Under the pieces are notes generated by a model, which ran no database searches, was not told the DNA's origin, and was given only the letters and a program-made list of their open reading frames with translations. From Saturnia japonica (Eukaryota; Arthropoda; Insecta; Lepidoptera; Saturniidae), in contig CM065325.1 of NCBI GenBank assembly GCA_033032175.1, forward strand, positions 6,910,930 through 6,974,929: DNA of 64,000 nt, written 5' to 3'. The position numbers and the translations under genes were made by a program. This document shows positions 12,101 to 22,382 of the stretch, one piece after another (the first letter of the stretch is position 1; each line of letters opens with the position of its first letter).

Positions 12101-15100
12101 ATGTCTCAGGGACATTTAGCTTACTATCAAGGGGTGCAGTCGACCCACGACCTTGGCGGCCTTTTTTTGAACTATACGGACATGCGAATCAAAGTTGAAC
12201 TTTCTATCGAGGGTCACATTGAGATATTTAGTATCGTTGGCCCAGGGGATCTTGTCTTTAAAGATTTCGAGAGGTTTGATACTCTCGGGGAGAGGTTTGA
12301 GACCCTCGGGGGGGTATTCTAATATGAACGCGAACGATGTCGCGGGTACAATTGATCTATTATAAAGGCATGCTTGTAATGTTAGAATTGTTAGCTGTGT
12401 GGGCAGTAAATTTGAGTTGAAAGTTACTCGAAAGATTCCCAAATATCATATTAAAATAAACTGTAATTCAAACGTTATACCAACCCTACCCACGGAAATA
12501 AAACATACGGAAAGTTAACAAGTTTATTAGATTCCGCGAGTATAACAAGTTGCGACATTGACATTTTCCTCAGTAGATAATATTAAACTTATTTAACAAA
12601 TATTAAAACCCTATATTATTTGCATAATTTTAAGTGTATGAATTATATTCCTAACATGAAAATAAAACATTTATAAGGAATAAATAAATGTCCTGAAATT
12701 ATTTAAAAATAATTTAAGAATAGCCAAATGAAGGTCGTTGGAAAATGCTTAGGTACAACATTGTCACACTCTGTTATATTCCAGAGTTAAATTTCTATAG
12801 TCATGATGTTGTTCTTTTGCTATGAGCCCCATATTAATATAATAAGTAAATGCTTAAAAAATAACCCTTTTCTATTGAGAAATACTATATTTTTTTGACA
12901 AGATATATAATCTTACCGTTTTATAAAGAAGTGTATGTACATAATATCGTGAGAACAATGTTTTAATTTTATGGGTGAAAGTCGTTTTGATTCTAAAACT
13001 ATATTAACTAAATCTTATTTCCTCTTTAGCATAACACAGGTAGGTAATACTGGTTTACAAAAAAATAAACAAAAACGGAGAAAACAAAGAAACTCTGCCA
13101 AGCGCAGAAATCTTTTTTTTTTTTTAAGTAAAACAAGTTTTTGAATGATTAAAAATTCCTGAAATTCCAATTCGAGAGATGAATAACCATTAACAGAATA
13201 CATCAACGTGCAGAATTTATAATATGTTTTATACAGTTTTTACAAAAGCTATCGAAATTAATAAAAGTTTATAATTCTGTTAAACCAAAGGAAGAGTCTT
13301 GGGTTCAAACCTACACACAGTAATAATGCCAAATAATACAAAATTACTTACCCGTATAGTACGATAATAACACCAGCCAAGGCATCTCAAAAAGGGCAGC
13401 ATTTTTACCACCTAGAATCCTGTTACTATCTATGTTACCACAAATTTCGGGAAGTAGCTTAAAATTAGGATGATTCTGAATGTCCAGCAAAACATCACTG
13501 ACTCTACCATTAACATCGACTCCGTTATCGCCGGAATTTTCTATGGAATTGGAATCACCCGATGTTTTATTAAATGCACCATTATTTGAATTTGTTTCAA
13601 CGAAGGAATTCCAAATGTATATGTCTGGGTTGTTGTTTGAATAGTGATGTGTTGAGTCCCAGTCATGTGTGTTAGCTGGATTGTAAATCGGTCTGGTATC
13701 ATCAGAAGAAATACAGCACACCTGTAAATATCGATGTATTCATAAGTTTTCATTCTTTCAACCATAGGCATCCTCGTTATTGTGAGAGAGGGAAAGAAAC
13801 AGAAAATTGGAAAATCATGCTTCATAGACATGAAGGAACTTCATTTCTAAGGTTTGAACATATGTACATTCAGTTGGAAACAATGGAACAGAAGAGTTAT
13901 CTCCATGACTTTTTAATTGTTTGAAAAAATAACAAGTTTCATCTGTTTAAATAAAATAATGGAGGTTTGCCGTTGTGCGGGCATCACGCCAAGACTATGT
14001 AGGATAGATTTTATTTTGATCATTAGATAGGTCCTTATTTACAAACAAAAAAACACAATTAATATAAACAAAAAAAAAAATGCTCTTTGTTGGTATGTAA
14101 GGTAAATCACTTGAGAACTGCTGCACCGATTTGGGTAATCTATACTTTATATATAATAATGCAGAAGAGATTTGTTTGTTTAAACACGCTAATCTCTAAA
14201 ATTAACAGTTGGATTCGAAAAATTCTTTTTGAATATGATGGCCAAATTCACGAAGAGTAGTATAGACTATCTAACATTAGGCTATATCTCTCAGCTAGCA
14301 TAAATGTTGTTTTTTTTTTTTTTTAATTTAAATTGGAAGTAAAAGCGCTCTCGAACTGCTTTATGCCCGTGCACTGGCGTAATAGTTAATGATAATTAAA
14401 TGTAATGTTTTACAAAATATTGATCCTTAGTATAAAGGTGTATACCAGGATCGTAGCAAGTGGAAAGATGGCAGGTGGTCTCTGCCTACCCCGTTGGGAA
14501 AGAGATGTGATTTATATATGTATGTAATCCAAATATGGTGGTGGTATTTCGGGATAGAAAATTTTGAAAAATCACCCTTACTGTTGGAAACGTAATTTTT
14601 TTTTTCTATTGGCTTTATTATGATCTTGAAACCATAAATCAAGATTTGAAGGATAGATAATGATATGCCTAATTCTTATTTTGTTTTATACGTTATGGTT
14701 TCCTGAAAATTTTATTAAGAATAAAGAATAGGGATAGGTGGCACTGTGGTCGAGATATTGACTATTGGAAAGGCCAGATTAACTTATCCTGGGCCAGTTT
14801 GTAGATAATATAATACAAAGCTTTTTAAGTTTTTGTATAGTAGAGAAAATTCAATCAATGCAAGCGCTTACATGGCTTACGCTGGCTAATTCTTATGAAA
14901 CACGACAAAGTAATGCTCCAAGGAATTCTACTTCTTCAAAAAACCTAGAGAAAAGTCCGCCATGGCATATGTCTATCTCCTAAGGAATAAAATGTTTATT
15001 TACATAACTTAATAAACAGAAACCTAAAAATTCTCAATTATGAAATACAATTTTATTACTATTCTTTCATTACCTAATAGCAAAAGCAAAAGTGTCGGTC

Positions 15101-17920
15101 GGATGACTGTTTCCCGTATAGCTCCCATCTATCTATCACACGCGCGTTAAGGAACTAAATTCCAAAAATCGTATATAATATAATGGCTTATGGATCAAAC
15201 CAGCGGACATCTACCGCTGGTCAAACCGATCGTCCATGGCAATGACCTAACTGAATCATCATCGCTCAGTCCAAACTACTAAGGATAGAAAGTTCAATTT
15301 TGTAGAGGATGTTGACTGTATATTTTAGGCATCATTTAAGGGGGTATTTCTCGAATTAAACCCCCAAGGGAGTGAAAAGGGTCGGTAAAGTTTTATGAGA
15401 CAATATTTTTCGGGTTACATTTATTTTAAACTTGGTATTAAAATATACACTTATCTATATGAACAATAAACGCACTCTTTAAATTCATTGAAAATTAAAA
15501 AAAAAACACAAATTGTATAGTCCACGCGAACGTAGCCGCGGGCGAAAAGTTAGTATTATAGTAAATAATTTCGCTTACTATTTGTTTGGTGGAATGGAAA
15601 CCACAAGATAGGTGGTATAATTTTTCCCTCATATACGAAGACATACCCGCATTTTTTATTATTTGCATCAAATGATGGCATTTCTCCAAAATTGTGCAAA
15701 TTCCAGGTTGACCCTCATCGTGGCAGTCGTCGCCTTCGTACACTGTTGGCAAAAATATATAAATCATTAATTTTATACATATATACTTTCAAAACCACAT
15801 CAGAAGTACTCGAGCAACGTCATGATAAATGGAATGTTTTACAACTTTTGTCTTATTTTCTTTTTAAGCTTTTTTAAAGTGTATCTAATACTAACTAAGC
15901 AAATATTTCATACATTATAGAATATAAACTAACGAACACCTATCAACAGATTGTTAATATACCATATATTGAACACCTTGAACATATTTTCATTAGCATA
16001 AATACATGGTTATTCTTAATGAAAAGTTTTTTATTCTCTCTTTTTAACAAAAACATTAATTTTAAACTCATTTTTCTATGTTTCGTCAATAGTGGTGATC
16101 ATAAAACTTAAAACTTTGATCAGGAATAATAAATATTTGAGAAATAATATATGTGATAAACAATAATTATCGTAAAACATGTAGAATAATTTTTTACATA
16201 TTATTTATTTAATATATTTAATTTTAAATATTATTACTAAGTCATATCATTAGTTAAATAATATAGCTAAGTATTGTTCATTTAAAATGAAAGTACTTTA
16301 AAAAAGACAAGAGAAACAATTATATTATATTGTTATAATCAAAGAAAAGCTCAAACTTTTTTATACGCTTAACCTCAAAAGGTGTCTTGCAAAAATATTC
16401 TTTAGTCCAAAAAATATATCTTTACGATTGTACCCAGTATAGTTACAATAGCAAAATAATATATGTGTTACAGAATTTGTATTATTATACTGAAATACCT
16501 ATCAAAATATTATTCATTCAAATTCAGCCATATATTAAGAAATTTAAACACAAATATACCCTTTTCTAAACATGTATAAATAAATATCATAAGCAATAGT
16601 AGATGGTAGTAGGAGCGGTGGCGATGCGGCGACGGCACCGTCTACTCAAGCTCTTACTGTTTGTATTACCCATCTATAAACTATTGTTGCACTAACACTT
16701 AAGAGTATTAAAATAATAGGTAAGTACTAATGAAGTAATGATCGAAAGAGTGACGATTTTATATAAGTAGGTAATATAACGTGATTACGATAATAATATT
16801 TAATGATACATTTGTCTTTGTAAAACCCTATGGTAAATGCAATTATTTACAATAACACGAAACAAATCAATATTTATTATGGGAAATTCACGAATTTTAA
16901 TTGCAAACTCATTACTTGCATAGATTTACATGAAAAAATTCTAGTAAAATCTCGGAATGTTATGCAACCAATTTATTGCAACAATTATTTCACACACACC
17001 GAAACTAAAACTTTGATAGGTTAGATAGAAAAATTGGTAATGAAATTCGATTTTTAAAAAAATACATGATATTGAAGTGAAACATGCGACACTCTCGCTC
17101 TCACCTCAATTTCTCGCATGTAAATGTACAACAGATCACGTCATGTGAAAAGTAATATGTACCTCAACATAAAATTTGAGGAGGTACATTTCAAACCATT
17201 GAGGTACTCTTACAATATTTATTTTGTCATGTACAAATGTACGAGTTCATGTAACTTCTACACAACATTAGTAGATACCTTGGCCTAGTCAAAAGAATAG
17301 ATGACACAAAAAGCGGTCTTTATAATATTACGAAAACGATATTATGAGAAAATAGCCAACGATGATATTGCAAGATATCAAAATAAGGAATAATTATTTC
17401 TAACAAAGATTTACTGTAAGTACCTATATTAAATACGTAATTTAAAACTGTTACGATGGTTTATTTATCTTATGCTACATAAAATATGTGAATATATAAT
17501 TAAATATACATAATGTTTCATTGTTTTCTTCTTAAAACTGATATAAATTAGAACACAAAAAAGCTATTGTTTATTAAGTAGATAGGTAAATATAGGTGAA
17601 TATACAATTAAATATACATAATATTTAATTGATTCCATCTTAAAACTGATAAACTTCGCACACAAAGAGCTATTGTTTATAAGTAGGTAAGTATAAGAAA
17701 TAAGTTATTCGGCCCACCGTTATGGACATATATTACGATTTCAACTTTGAAAACCACAGAGTATTAAACCTCATTCAATAAAATTTCCTACCATTATTCA
17801 AAGTATTTAGTTTTGTAAAACATTTTTCTTTTTTGGACCATATTCATACTTACAGCTATCCACTTGAATAACCAATGGCAAGAAGATGCAACACACACTA
17901 TATAATATAATTTTAAACAT
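5918..17920 (-). CDS. secreted CLIP-domain serine protease, seven-exon gene (gene 1)
   Basis: Joining exons 17920-17854, 15742-15579, 13721-13352, 11161-10971, 10320-10215, 6792-6615 and 6158-5918 gives an uninterrupted 438-residue protein with matching intron phases (1,0,1,0,1,2). Order: signal peptide 1-22; CLIP domain with Cys29, 38, 44, 69, 79, 80; Asn/Ser-rich linker about 81-170 (16 Asn); Cys171, which in this family links to the protease domain; activation site after Arg178 (R|ILGG); S1 domain 179-438 with His223 (LTAAHC), Asp285 (DDIALI) and Ser383 (GDSGGP). Asp377 six residues before Ser383 predicts trypsin-like cleavage, but Thr420 occupies the position usually Gly226. Such proteases work as zymogens in haemolymph cascades (melanisation, Toll). 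No closer orthology is claimed. A paralogue lies divergently at 41669-62401. Confidence 0.92.
6615..6792 (-). CDS. gene 1 exon 6: S1 core segment
   Basis: After acceptor CCTTCTTCCAG: VRTAPICLPITQELQNESL, then ENVTIAGWGLTNDRIQ and QKASIPVLNNDLCEKAYE. The only phase-compatible donor is GTTTGT at 6609-6614 (phase 2), giving Lys359 with exon 7. A second GT two codons on (GTATCT) would be out of phase. NES and NVT are potential glycosylation sites. Confidence 0.88.
7193..7246 (-). repeat. SINE head fragment (tRNA-derived)
   Basis: On the minus strand GCCTAGCGGTCGTAAGCGTG matches the tRNA-like head of the SINE at 63746-64000 (GCCTAGTGGTCGTAAGCGCG). Only the A-box side is preserved. It lies in intron 5 of gene 1. 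Confidence 0.5.
7515..7830. repeat. second copy of the 1655-2200 repeat
   Basis: Contains CATAGTTACGAAAAGCGCGC, GGTGCAGAGTGCCGGTCAA and ATTAAATGTCCAAGGTAAC in the same order as 1655-2200. It directly precedes the R1-like fragment, within intron 5 of gene 1. Confidence 0.6.
7855..8385 (+). pseudogene. R1-like LINE fragment, reverse transcriptase C-terminal region
   Basis: GC-rich open frame unlike its AT-rich surroundings: GVVRSMAVYGAPIWVDAL, then LADARYGRYTIDAIRPVLKR, REQGSLRFRLVHVLSGYGRF and a broken zinc knuckle YHECGD. The same blocks recur at 39606-40425 and 43290-44127, where the knuckle CHVCG..HTLCEC is complete. A post-thumb region followed by a CCHC knuckle is typical of R1-clade non-LTR retrotransposons. 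The copy is truncated at both ends and sits on the strand opposite to its host gene. Confidence 0.75.
8460..9940. other. intron 5 of gene 1, mostly unassigned
   Basis: AT-rich non-coding sequence. Around 9075-9260 there is a piece reading ACACGCTTTTATTAGCTTCA followed by ATGTATGTATGTAACCGACC, which looks like a dispersed repeat. I could not define its ends or find a second copy in the window. Confidence 0.4.
9950..10192. repeat. foldback element: 74-bp inverted arms around a ~96-bp loop
   Basis: The left arm 9950-10023 (AAAATTTAATAAATTTGATT ... GCGTGGGGTG) is the near-perfect reverse complement of 10120-10192 (CACCCCACGC ... CAAATTTATTAAATTTT). The transcript of gene 1 would form a very stable hairpin starting about 23 bases past the exon 5 donor. 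It probably represents a foldback/MITE insertion. No clear target duplication was identified. Confidence 0.9.
10215..10320 (-). CDS. gene 1 exon 5: catalytic Asp segment
   Basis: Thirty-five codons plus one base: NATIAQVIPHPGF, then MFDDIALIRLSEPVDFNS, giving catalytic Asp285. The acceptor is TTTTTCATTTTTCAG. The donor is GTTCGT, a weak site lacking the usual A at +3. A large foldback begins only about 23 bases into the following intron (9950-10192). Phase 1 at the end joins cleanly to exon 6 (VRTAPICLP). Confidence 0.9.
10480..10640 (-). pseudogene. short LINE C-terminal and tail fragment
   Basis: The minus strand carries ATCTCCATCTCGGCACGAAC and the AAGCCCGGTGAAGC tail block, followed by CTCTCGGTGGT..GCTATTGTGTGTGGATTGTACTGTG. 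The same order occurs on the plus strand at 20590-20830, so this is a fragment of the same LINE family. It lies in intron 4 of gene 1. Confidence 0.5.
10971..11161 (-). CDS. gene 1 exon 4: catalytic His segment
   Basis: Starts after acceptor CATTTTAG (phase 1) with GRRTKENCGGTLITEYYVLT, followed by AAHC carrying catalytic His223. Continues through VILGEHDLNHDPDC and YCAPNII. Donor GTGAGT, phase 0. The extra Cys pair around DPDC..YCAP is typical of CLIP-B-type (easter/PAP-like) proteases. Confidence 0.93.
11510..12055 (+). pseudogene. LINE reverse transcriptase C-terminal relic
   Basis: Plus-strand frames read SMQYCYHLWAEAPHYTLLPF, RIQRRAARVIDD, then after a shift SLCIFYRIYYGECSEELFGL, RKFHPHHLDIQRSTTVRFLR and FLPRSTTLWNQLSPEIFPSC. 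The tail CACTTTCCATCAGGTGCGCC plus CCCCCTTTTTACTATAAAAAA is a 3' end. The same family is seen at 33285-33960 and 49840-50310. At least one frameshift is present. It lies in intron 3 of gene 1 on the opposite strand. Confidence 0.72.
12060..12445 (-). pseudogene. Jockey-like LINE reverse transcriptase fragment
   Basis: The minus-strand frame ends in PWANDTKYLNVTLDRKFNFD, SHVRIVQKKAAKVVGRLHPL, a block shared with the LINEs at 27630-28860 (minus) and 45170-47095 (plus). Upstream, LPTQLTILTLQACLYNRSIV resembles the thumb region. It is truncated at both ends, abutting the 3' end of another LINE at about 12055. Confidence 0.65.
12446..13351. other. intron 3 remainder, nothing recognised
   Basis: AT-rich, no coding signature. 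A minus-strand open frame at 13015-13206 is low-complexity (poly-Lys/Leu) and not credible. Confidence 0.45.
13352..13721 (-). CDS. gene 1 exon 3: end of CLIP, Asn-rich linker, activation site
   Basis: Starts at acceptor TTACAG with codons VCC (CLIP Cys 5 and 6), runs through a low-complexity linker rich in Asn, Ser and Asp, then EICGNIDSNRILGGKN and EMPWLVLLSYYT. It ends in consensus donor GTAAGT, phase 1. Cleavage after Arg178 would free the Ile179 N-terminus needed to form the active protease. The NKTS site in the linker is a potential N-glycosylation site. Confidence 0.93.
13722..15578. other. intron 2 of gene 1
   Basis: AT-rich. It contains one recognisable repeat, a Helitron-like family-3 copy at about 14150-14400. 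The remainder has no motif I recognise. Confidence 0.5.
14150..14400 (+). mobile_element. Helitron-like repeat (family 3)
   Basis: Begins TCTATACTTTATATATAATA and contains GTTTAAACACGCTAATCTCT, CGGATTCGAAAAATT-like sequence and TAGGCTATATCTCTCAGCTAG. It shares these blocks in order with 35979-36260 and, inverted, with 47210-47424. TC start and an AT-rich leader fit the same Helitron-like class as family 1, but the 3' end here is not clear. Confidence 0.5.
15579..15742 (-). CDS. gene 1 exon 2: CLIP domain
   Basis: Preceded by acceptor TTGCCAACAG and followed by donor GTAAGC (phase 0). Encodes residues 23-77: DDCHDEGQPGICTILEKC, then a helical stretch, then LYHLSCGF, giving the first four CLIP cysteines. 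The last two (VCC) open exon 3. By family knowledge the pairing is C1-C5, C2-C4, C3-C6. Confidence 0.9.
15743..17853. other. intron 1 of gene 1
   Basis: Very AT-rich, with no gene. A GC-rich patch at about 16605-16660 (GGAGCGGTGGCGATGCGGCG) stands out but has no assignable function. Two similar AT-rich blocks (AAACTGATA..AAAAAGCTATTGTTTAT..AAGTA) at about 17535-17585 and 17642-17690 form a local direct duplication. Confidence 0.45.
17854..17920 (-). CDS. gene 1 exon 1: start codon and signal peptide
   Basis: ATG at 17920 in good context (CAAAATG) opens 22 codons of hydrophobic signal peptide (MFKIILYSVCCIFLPLVIQ, then VDS) and one extra base. The exon ends at a consensus donor GTAAGT (phase 1). 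Joined to exon 2 it makes Leu23. Its own length is too short to stand out as an open frame. The assignment rests on the leader character, the perfect donor and the phase match. Confidence 0.85.
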
Positions 17921-18060
17921 TTTGCACTTTTTTCACTATTAAAAAAATACGGGGAAAAATCACAATAAAAAAATATAATTCGAGCTATGTCATTAAATTA
18001 CAGCATAAAATTTACGGTTTGTAACTTGGGATATTTCATTAAAATTTAATCGTTTTAAGT
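17921..18060 (-). promoter_or_regulatory. putative gene 1 promoter/5' leader
   Basis: Upstream of the ATG (reading the minus strand) are AT-rich TATA-like words (ATTATATTTTTTTATT). The word GGGATATTTC occurs at 18028-18037 in plus-strand sense, about 110 bases from the ATG. It fits a loose kappaB pattern GGGRNNYYYY used by Rel factors in immune genes. Neither the start site nor the binding is demonstrable here. Confidence 0.25.
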
Positions 18061-19955
18061 TATTAGTACTCGGGCAGGTTATGCAAACACGAGTCTTTAA
18101 TAAGCGTCGGGTCCAACGTGTCTCCTCTACGCGTGTGCTTCGTGGGTTTTATAAATCCGTTTATTTTCCTTAATAATTTTTTTTCTTGTATTAACTTTAA
18201 AAAAAATGTGATCGAGTTCAAATAATGTGGTGGTCAATTCGTAGATTATAGTTGACGGCCACATTGTTGAGACTGCGTTTATTATAATACTAGTTACACT
18301 GGAAAACACAGAGAGCCATCTCCACGCGTCGGCGCACTTAAATATCCATTTACACTGAAAATAACCAGTTATGTCGTGCGATTTGTATTCTTTATTGTAC
18401 AAAACTCTTGTATAGTTCCCTATTATAATAATAAGCCACATTCTTACTTTGCGCAAAGGCTTTGAGAGAAAGTAGATACAAACAAAAGGAATAAATATAC
18501 ATTTCCAATATTAATGAAAAACATTTTACTAATTTAATGAATTGTTAAAATGAAATTCAAAGACTATGTATGTTTATCATTCAAGTAATCGAATTAATTT
18601 TCTTGCTGACTCTTCTAAATTACTTAGAAATGGTGGTATTATGTTGATATTCATATGTAAGCTTAGGGCCTGTGGCGTGCATACTGTTGAAGCAAAGAGG
18701 CTTTGTTATAAAACTAGTATAATCTCTTTGCATATCATTGTATGTTTTTCTTTATAAAAAATAATGTTTTAAAAATCTTGTCAACTGAAAAATGTCAAGT
18801 GAGAAAATATAATATATTGTTTGAGATACAAATATAATAAGTATATATTTTCTAACATAACGTGATATAATTAGCTAATATTGTTACCTATTCCAAAGTG
18901 TATATTATTTGTTATAACTACAAATATTGAAATATAATATTCATACGATTCCTTGCTAAAACTGTGTTTTCATATAAGACTCTGCTTATGGTGTGAACAA
19001 ACACTAGATTACTTACTACATCGGCAATACTAACACATACTTTTCAAATATGAACTTTTTATTGGGATTGACACAAAATATTTTAAAATGAAAATGTGAC
19101 ATAATAAGAAATAAACACTCTTGACAGAGACTCAATACGTTTTGTTATTTGGCTCTTTATATATTTTAAAACAAATTGGCAGTTTTGATATTGGGCTATT
19201 CGCGCTTATTTGGTGACCCGGGCGTGATCTGAAAGGTGACTTCATAATATTGTGAAACTCTGATCAGAAGCATCATCATGATCACCCTATGTACATTATT
19301 GCTTATAAATTATAATAAACCATTATGTATCAATATACAATAATACAGTGATCATGCGCCAACCTGCCGATTTATTTATTAACAAGTCACCTCAACATTT
19401 GGTAGATCCTAGCCACATACTTTTATGGCCTATGATCTCCAAAGGCCATAATTGAATAAAATATTATTGATTGATAATATAATTATAATAATTATTTTTT
19501 TACTTAGTTTTATAACTTTTAGTTAGCTTTCACTGTTGTTTACACTCGACTTTTTTAACAATTATAAGTAATTTATAATTATTTTTTATAATATAATATT
19601 ATGTCTGTGTGTTCAAAATGATAGAAGATCAGTGAGCGACTGGATAGCCACCATCATACACATGGTCAAAAACTATCACAGTAACTTGATCCGACGTGTC
19701 AGGATCATCGTTGAGCATCGGGATGATAAATCAATAGGCCAGAATCCATACATTACTTTAAATGTGATTCAACCTGTGCAAAGTTCGAATGCGGAACACC
19801 TAAACCTGCCATAAAGCTGTACCTAATGTAATGCTAAATATTTGCTTCGAAGCACCAAATTCGTATTACGTTACATTTATAAATGTAATAAACACAATAA
19901 AAGAGAGGTAGGGAACAGAGAAATTTCTTTGGACTTTGTGTTGTGTTCGTGTGGT
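18061..19955. other. intergenic spacer, no recognised element
   Basis: No coding or repeat family could be assigned with confidence. A plus-strand open frame at 19632-19814 shows no family motif. Confidence 0.4.
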
Positions 19956-20125
19956 GAGTTGGGTTTCCAGAGCTCTTTGGGTAGGTGGATTCAATGTTGG
20001 CAACGCACTAATGATGTTTATACACATATCATTAGCGCATATTACAAGTGTCTACAGGTTACTGTAGCCGCTTACTATCAGACGGTTCGTATGCTTGTTT
20101 GCCACTTTAATTATATAACAAGCTA
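19955..20125 (+). repeat. LINE 3' tail
   Basis: Contains GGTTTCCAGAGCTCTTTGGG, TTGGCAACGCACTAATG, ACAGGTTACTGTAGCCGCTT and ATCAGACGGTTCGTATGCTT, followed by GTTTGCC. A second copy with the same order lies at 24590-24745. This block closes many insect LINE copies. No coding part is attached here. Confidence 0.55.
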
Positions 20126-20148
20126 AATTATTAAAAAGGAAACAAAAA

Positions 20149-20390
20149 ACCCGACTGCAGTAAATACACTTAACTAAATAAAAAATATTATTCTCTTTTT
20201 ACTTTTTATTTGATTCCCAAATGTTGTACTTAAATATTATATTGCCTATGTCACTCCCACACTTAAAACGAATCTAACGACACCTCATATGCCAAAATCC
20301 ATAAAACCGTTTAGGCTACAGAGCGTACCAAAGAAATAGACATACATACATACAATCGAAAAACATAACCTTCCTTTTTCGCAGTCGGGT
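20149..20390. mobile_element. MITE with ACCCGACTGC / GCAGTCGGGT terminal repeats (family 5)
   Basis: The ends are exact inverted repeats ACCCGACTGC (20149-20158) and GCAGTCGGGT (20381-20390). The interior carries ATTATATTGCCTATGTCACT and CATATGCCAAAATCCATAAA. Sister copies are at 38110-38352 and 49047-49261 (inverted). It is non-coding. Confidence 0.75.
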
Positions 20391-20439
20391 AAAAAAAATT
20401 AGTGATTTCTACTATCGCTCTGCTATTGCGAAATACTTA

Positions 20440-20880
20440 ATAAGGCGGCAGGTTCTACACACAGTTACGCACACAGGCAATTCAGCTCAACCCTCAAGAG
20501 TAGCTACCTCTTATTATGGTGAATGTTCTGACGAGCTGCTCAATCTAATTTCCACAACCGAACCACACACGCTGAGCTTCGGAGTCACAGTTTTATGGTA
20601 AACTCCATCTCGGCACGAACTAAAAAGTCCTCTATGTCTTATTTTTGTCGTACCGTGAAACTGCAGAACCATCGCCGGACCAGTGTATTCCCTCCTTACG
20701 ACATCGGGTCCTTCAAGCGTAACGTGAAGAGATATTTATGCAGGCTGGCATGACAGCAACGACCGCCGATGGATTTTGATCTCTCGGTGGTCACCGTTGT
20801 GTTTGGATTGTACTGTGCTTACCATCAGGGACAATAGGTACTGTCAATTTGCCGAGCTACTTTAAAAAAATGTCGCTTCA
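20440..20880 (+). pseudogene. LINE C-terminal relic with 3' tail
   Basis: A degraded plus-strand frame reads SISARTKKSSMSYFCRTVKL and FPPYDIGSFKRNVKRYL, matching the final residues of a non-LTR reverse transcriptase ORF. It is followed by the tail CTCTCGGTGGTCACCGTTGT and GTACTGTGCTTACCATCAGG. The same family as the fragment at 10480-10640. Confidence 0.55.
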
Positions 20881-22191
20881 ATACTACGGTCCTTTTTTAA
20901 ACTGAGTTTAAAAAGGTATAAGCTGCTGTGACCATTTAACACCGGGTGGACTGCATGCTCGTATGCTATTTCATACTAGGAATGAGCTATCGCAGAAACC
21001 TCTATATTTTATATCGATGTCAACATCGCAAAGTGAATATCGATATCCGATGTAAATAAATCGTAAAAATGTAATGTATGACAATCACTAATTGTAAAAA
21101 TGTTGAACCTAAAAACATCGATGTTTCGATAAATTGATGAATATCGAGCATCTCTATTTCATATCATAAAAATAAAAATGACGACATCGTTTATCAATAA
21201 ATGATCAATAATATCTTAACAATCACTGCCGTCCTTGTATAGTAATTATGGTAAGTTATGTGTACTTTAATAAAAGGAATATAGGTACAGTTTATAGAGT
21301 CCTAGGTACATTCTTATTGTCATTTTTATAAATTTTTTTTTAATTAAAGAATATTAAGACGTTGAAGTCGATTAAGTTGAAACAATAAACAATTGCATTT
21401 TTTTTAAAGGGCTACTTTTTATGTTACATCGAAATTATGGAATTTTCCATTATCGTGACCTCGATGGTTAATTTCCAATTCTGATTTTCAAATATCAATA
21501 TTTTCTCTTTATTGAGAACAACAAACAATTATATTTTATACCTATACATAAATGTCGTACACTTGTCTTTACACACTGTTCTTAAGGAAACACCCACGCT
21601 CCGCTACCCACGGAATAGATATTTAATATACAACTATCTGTGCCCACGAGGGTCGTCCGTGTGGTATATTTAATTTATGAAAACAGCAACTAAATAAAAA
21701 CCTCCCCTCACCTCAATCTCACGGTATTTGACGGGTATACGCTTTGAGAATACCCAACTAAAATAATTTTAAATGTTAACCATCCTTTACGAAAAGCTAA
21801 TTTTATTTATTAACTTTGTTTTTATAAACCGTTAATATTCAGGGAATAATAATGCTTTATAGTATCTCTGTTTAGTGTAATTTAATAAAAATCTTGATAG
21901 CGAAAACACTAAACAACGGCAATTATCGTAGAAAATTTAGATCGAATAGATACTTTTAATTATTTTAAACATTTAATAATATCGTTAAAATCTATCTAAA
22001 AATATTTCAAAAAAAATAACAGCCCAGTCTTAAAATATGAATGGAAGTGCATAAAGAAAATATACTTAAGAGTGACAATAATTAATATCAAATCAATTTT
22101 ATGATATTAAAAACCAAACCGTACAGCGGCATGTATAAATACTCCTGGAAAATAAAAAAAACACGTTTCGATTTATTGTTTTTATTGAAAA
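20881..22191. other. intergenic spacer, AT-rich, nothing recognised
   Basis: There are short ATCGATGT-rich repeats near 21010-21150 (ATATCGATGTCAACATCG, AACATCGATGTTTCGATAAA). No gene seen. Confidence 0.4.
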
Positions 22192-22382
22192 CTAGCTGTG
22201 CCCGTGGCTTCGCTCACGTGGACTACAGAATGCCCGCGCGAATTTTGCTCCCTCGCTCTCGGCTATTTTAAAGACAAAAATGCTTATTGTGGGTGTTTCT
22301 TAGAAGATAGATATATACTTTCGCGGGGTTTTTGTAGATCTTTTTAATACCTATAATTATGTAGTACATTAATTTGCTATAT
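22192..22382 (-). mobile_element. truncated Helitron-like element (family 1)
   Basis: Carries the CTAG end and hairpin region (CTAGCTGTGCCCGTGGCTTC at 22192) and the first ~190 bases of family 1. It stops abruptly after TAATTTGCTATAT, where an unrelated repeat starting CGAGAGATCCCAATCCATCG takes over. The TC end is missing. Confidence 0.68.

Noticed and set aside
18127..18456. 109-codon minus-strand open frame upstream of gene 1
   Set aside because: No recognisable domain, atypical composition, and no splice or start context; likely chance.
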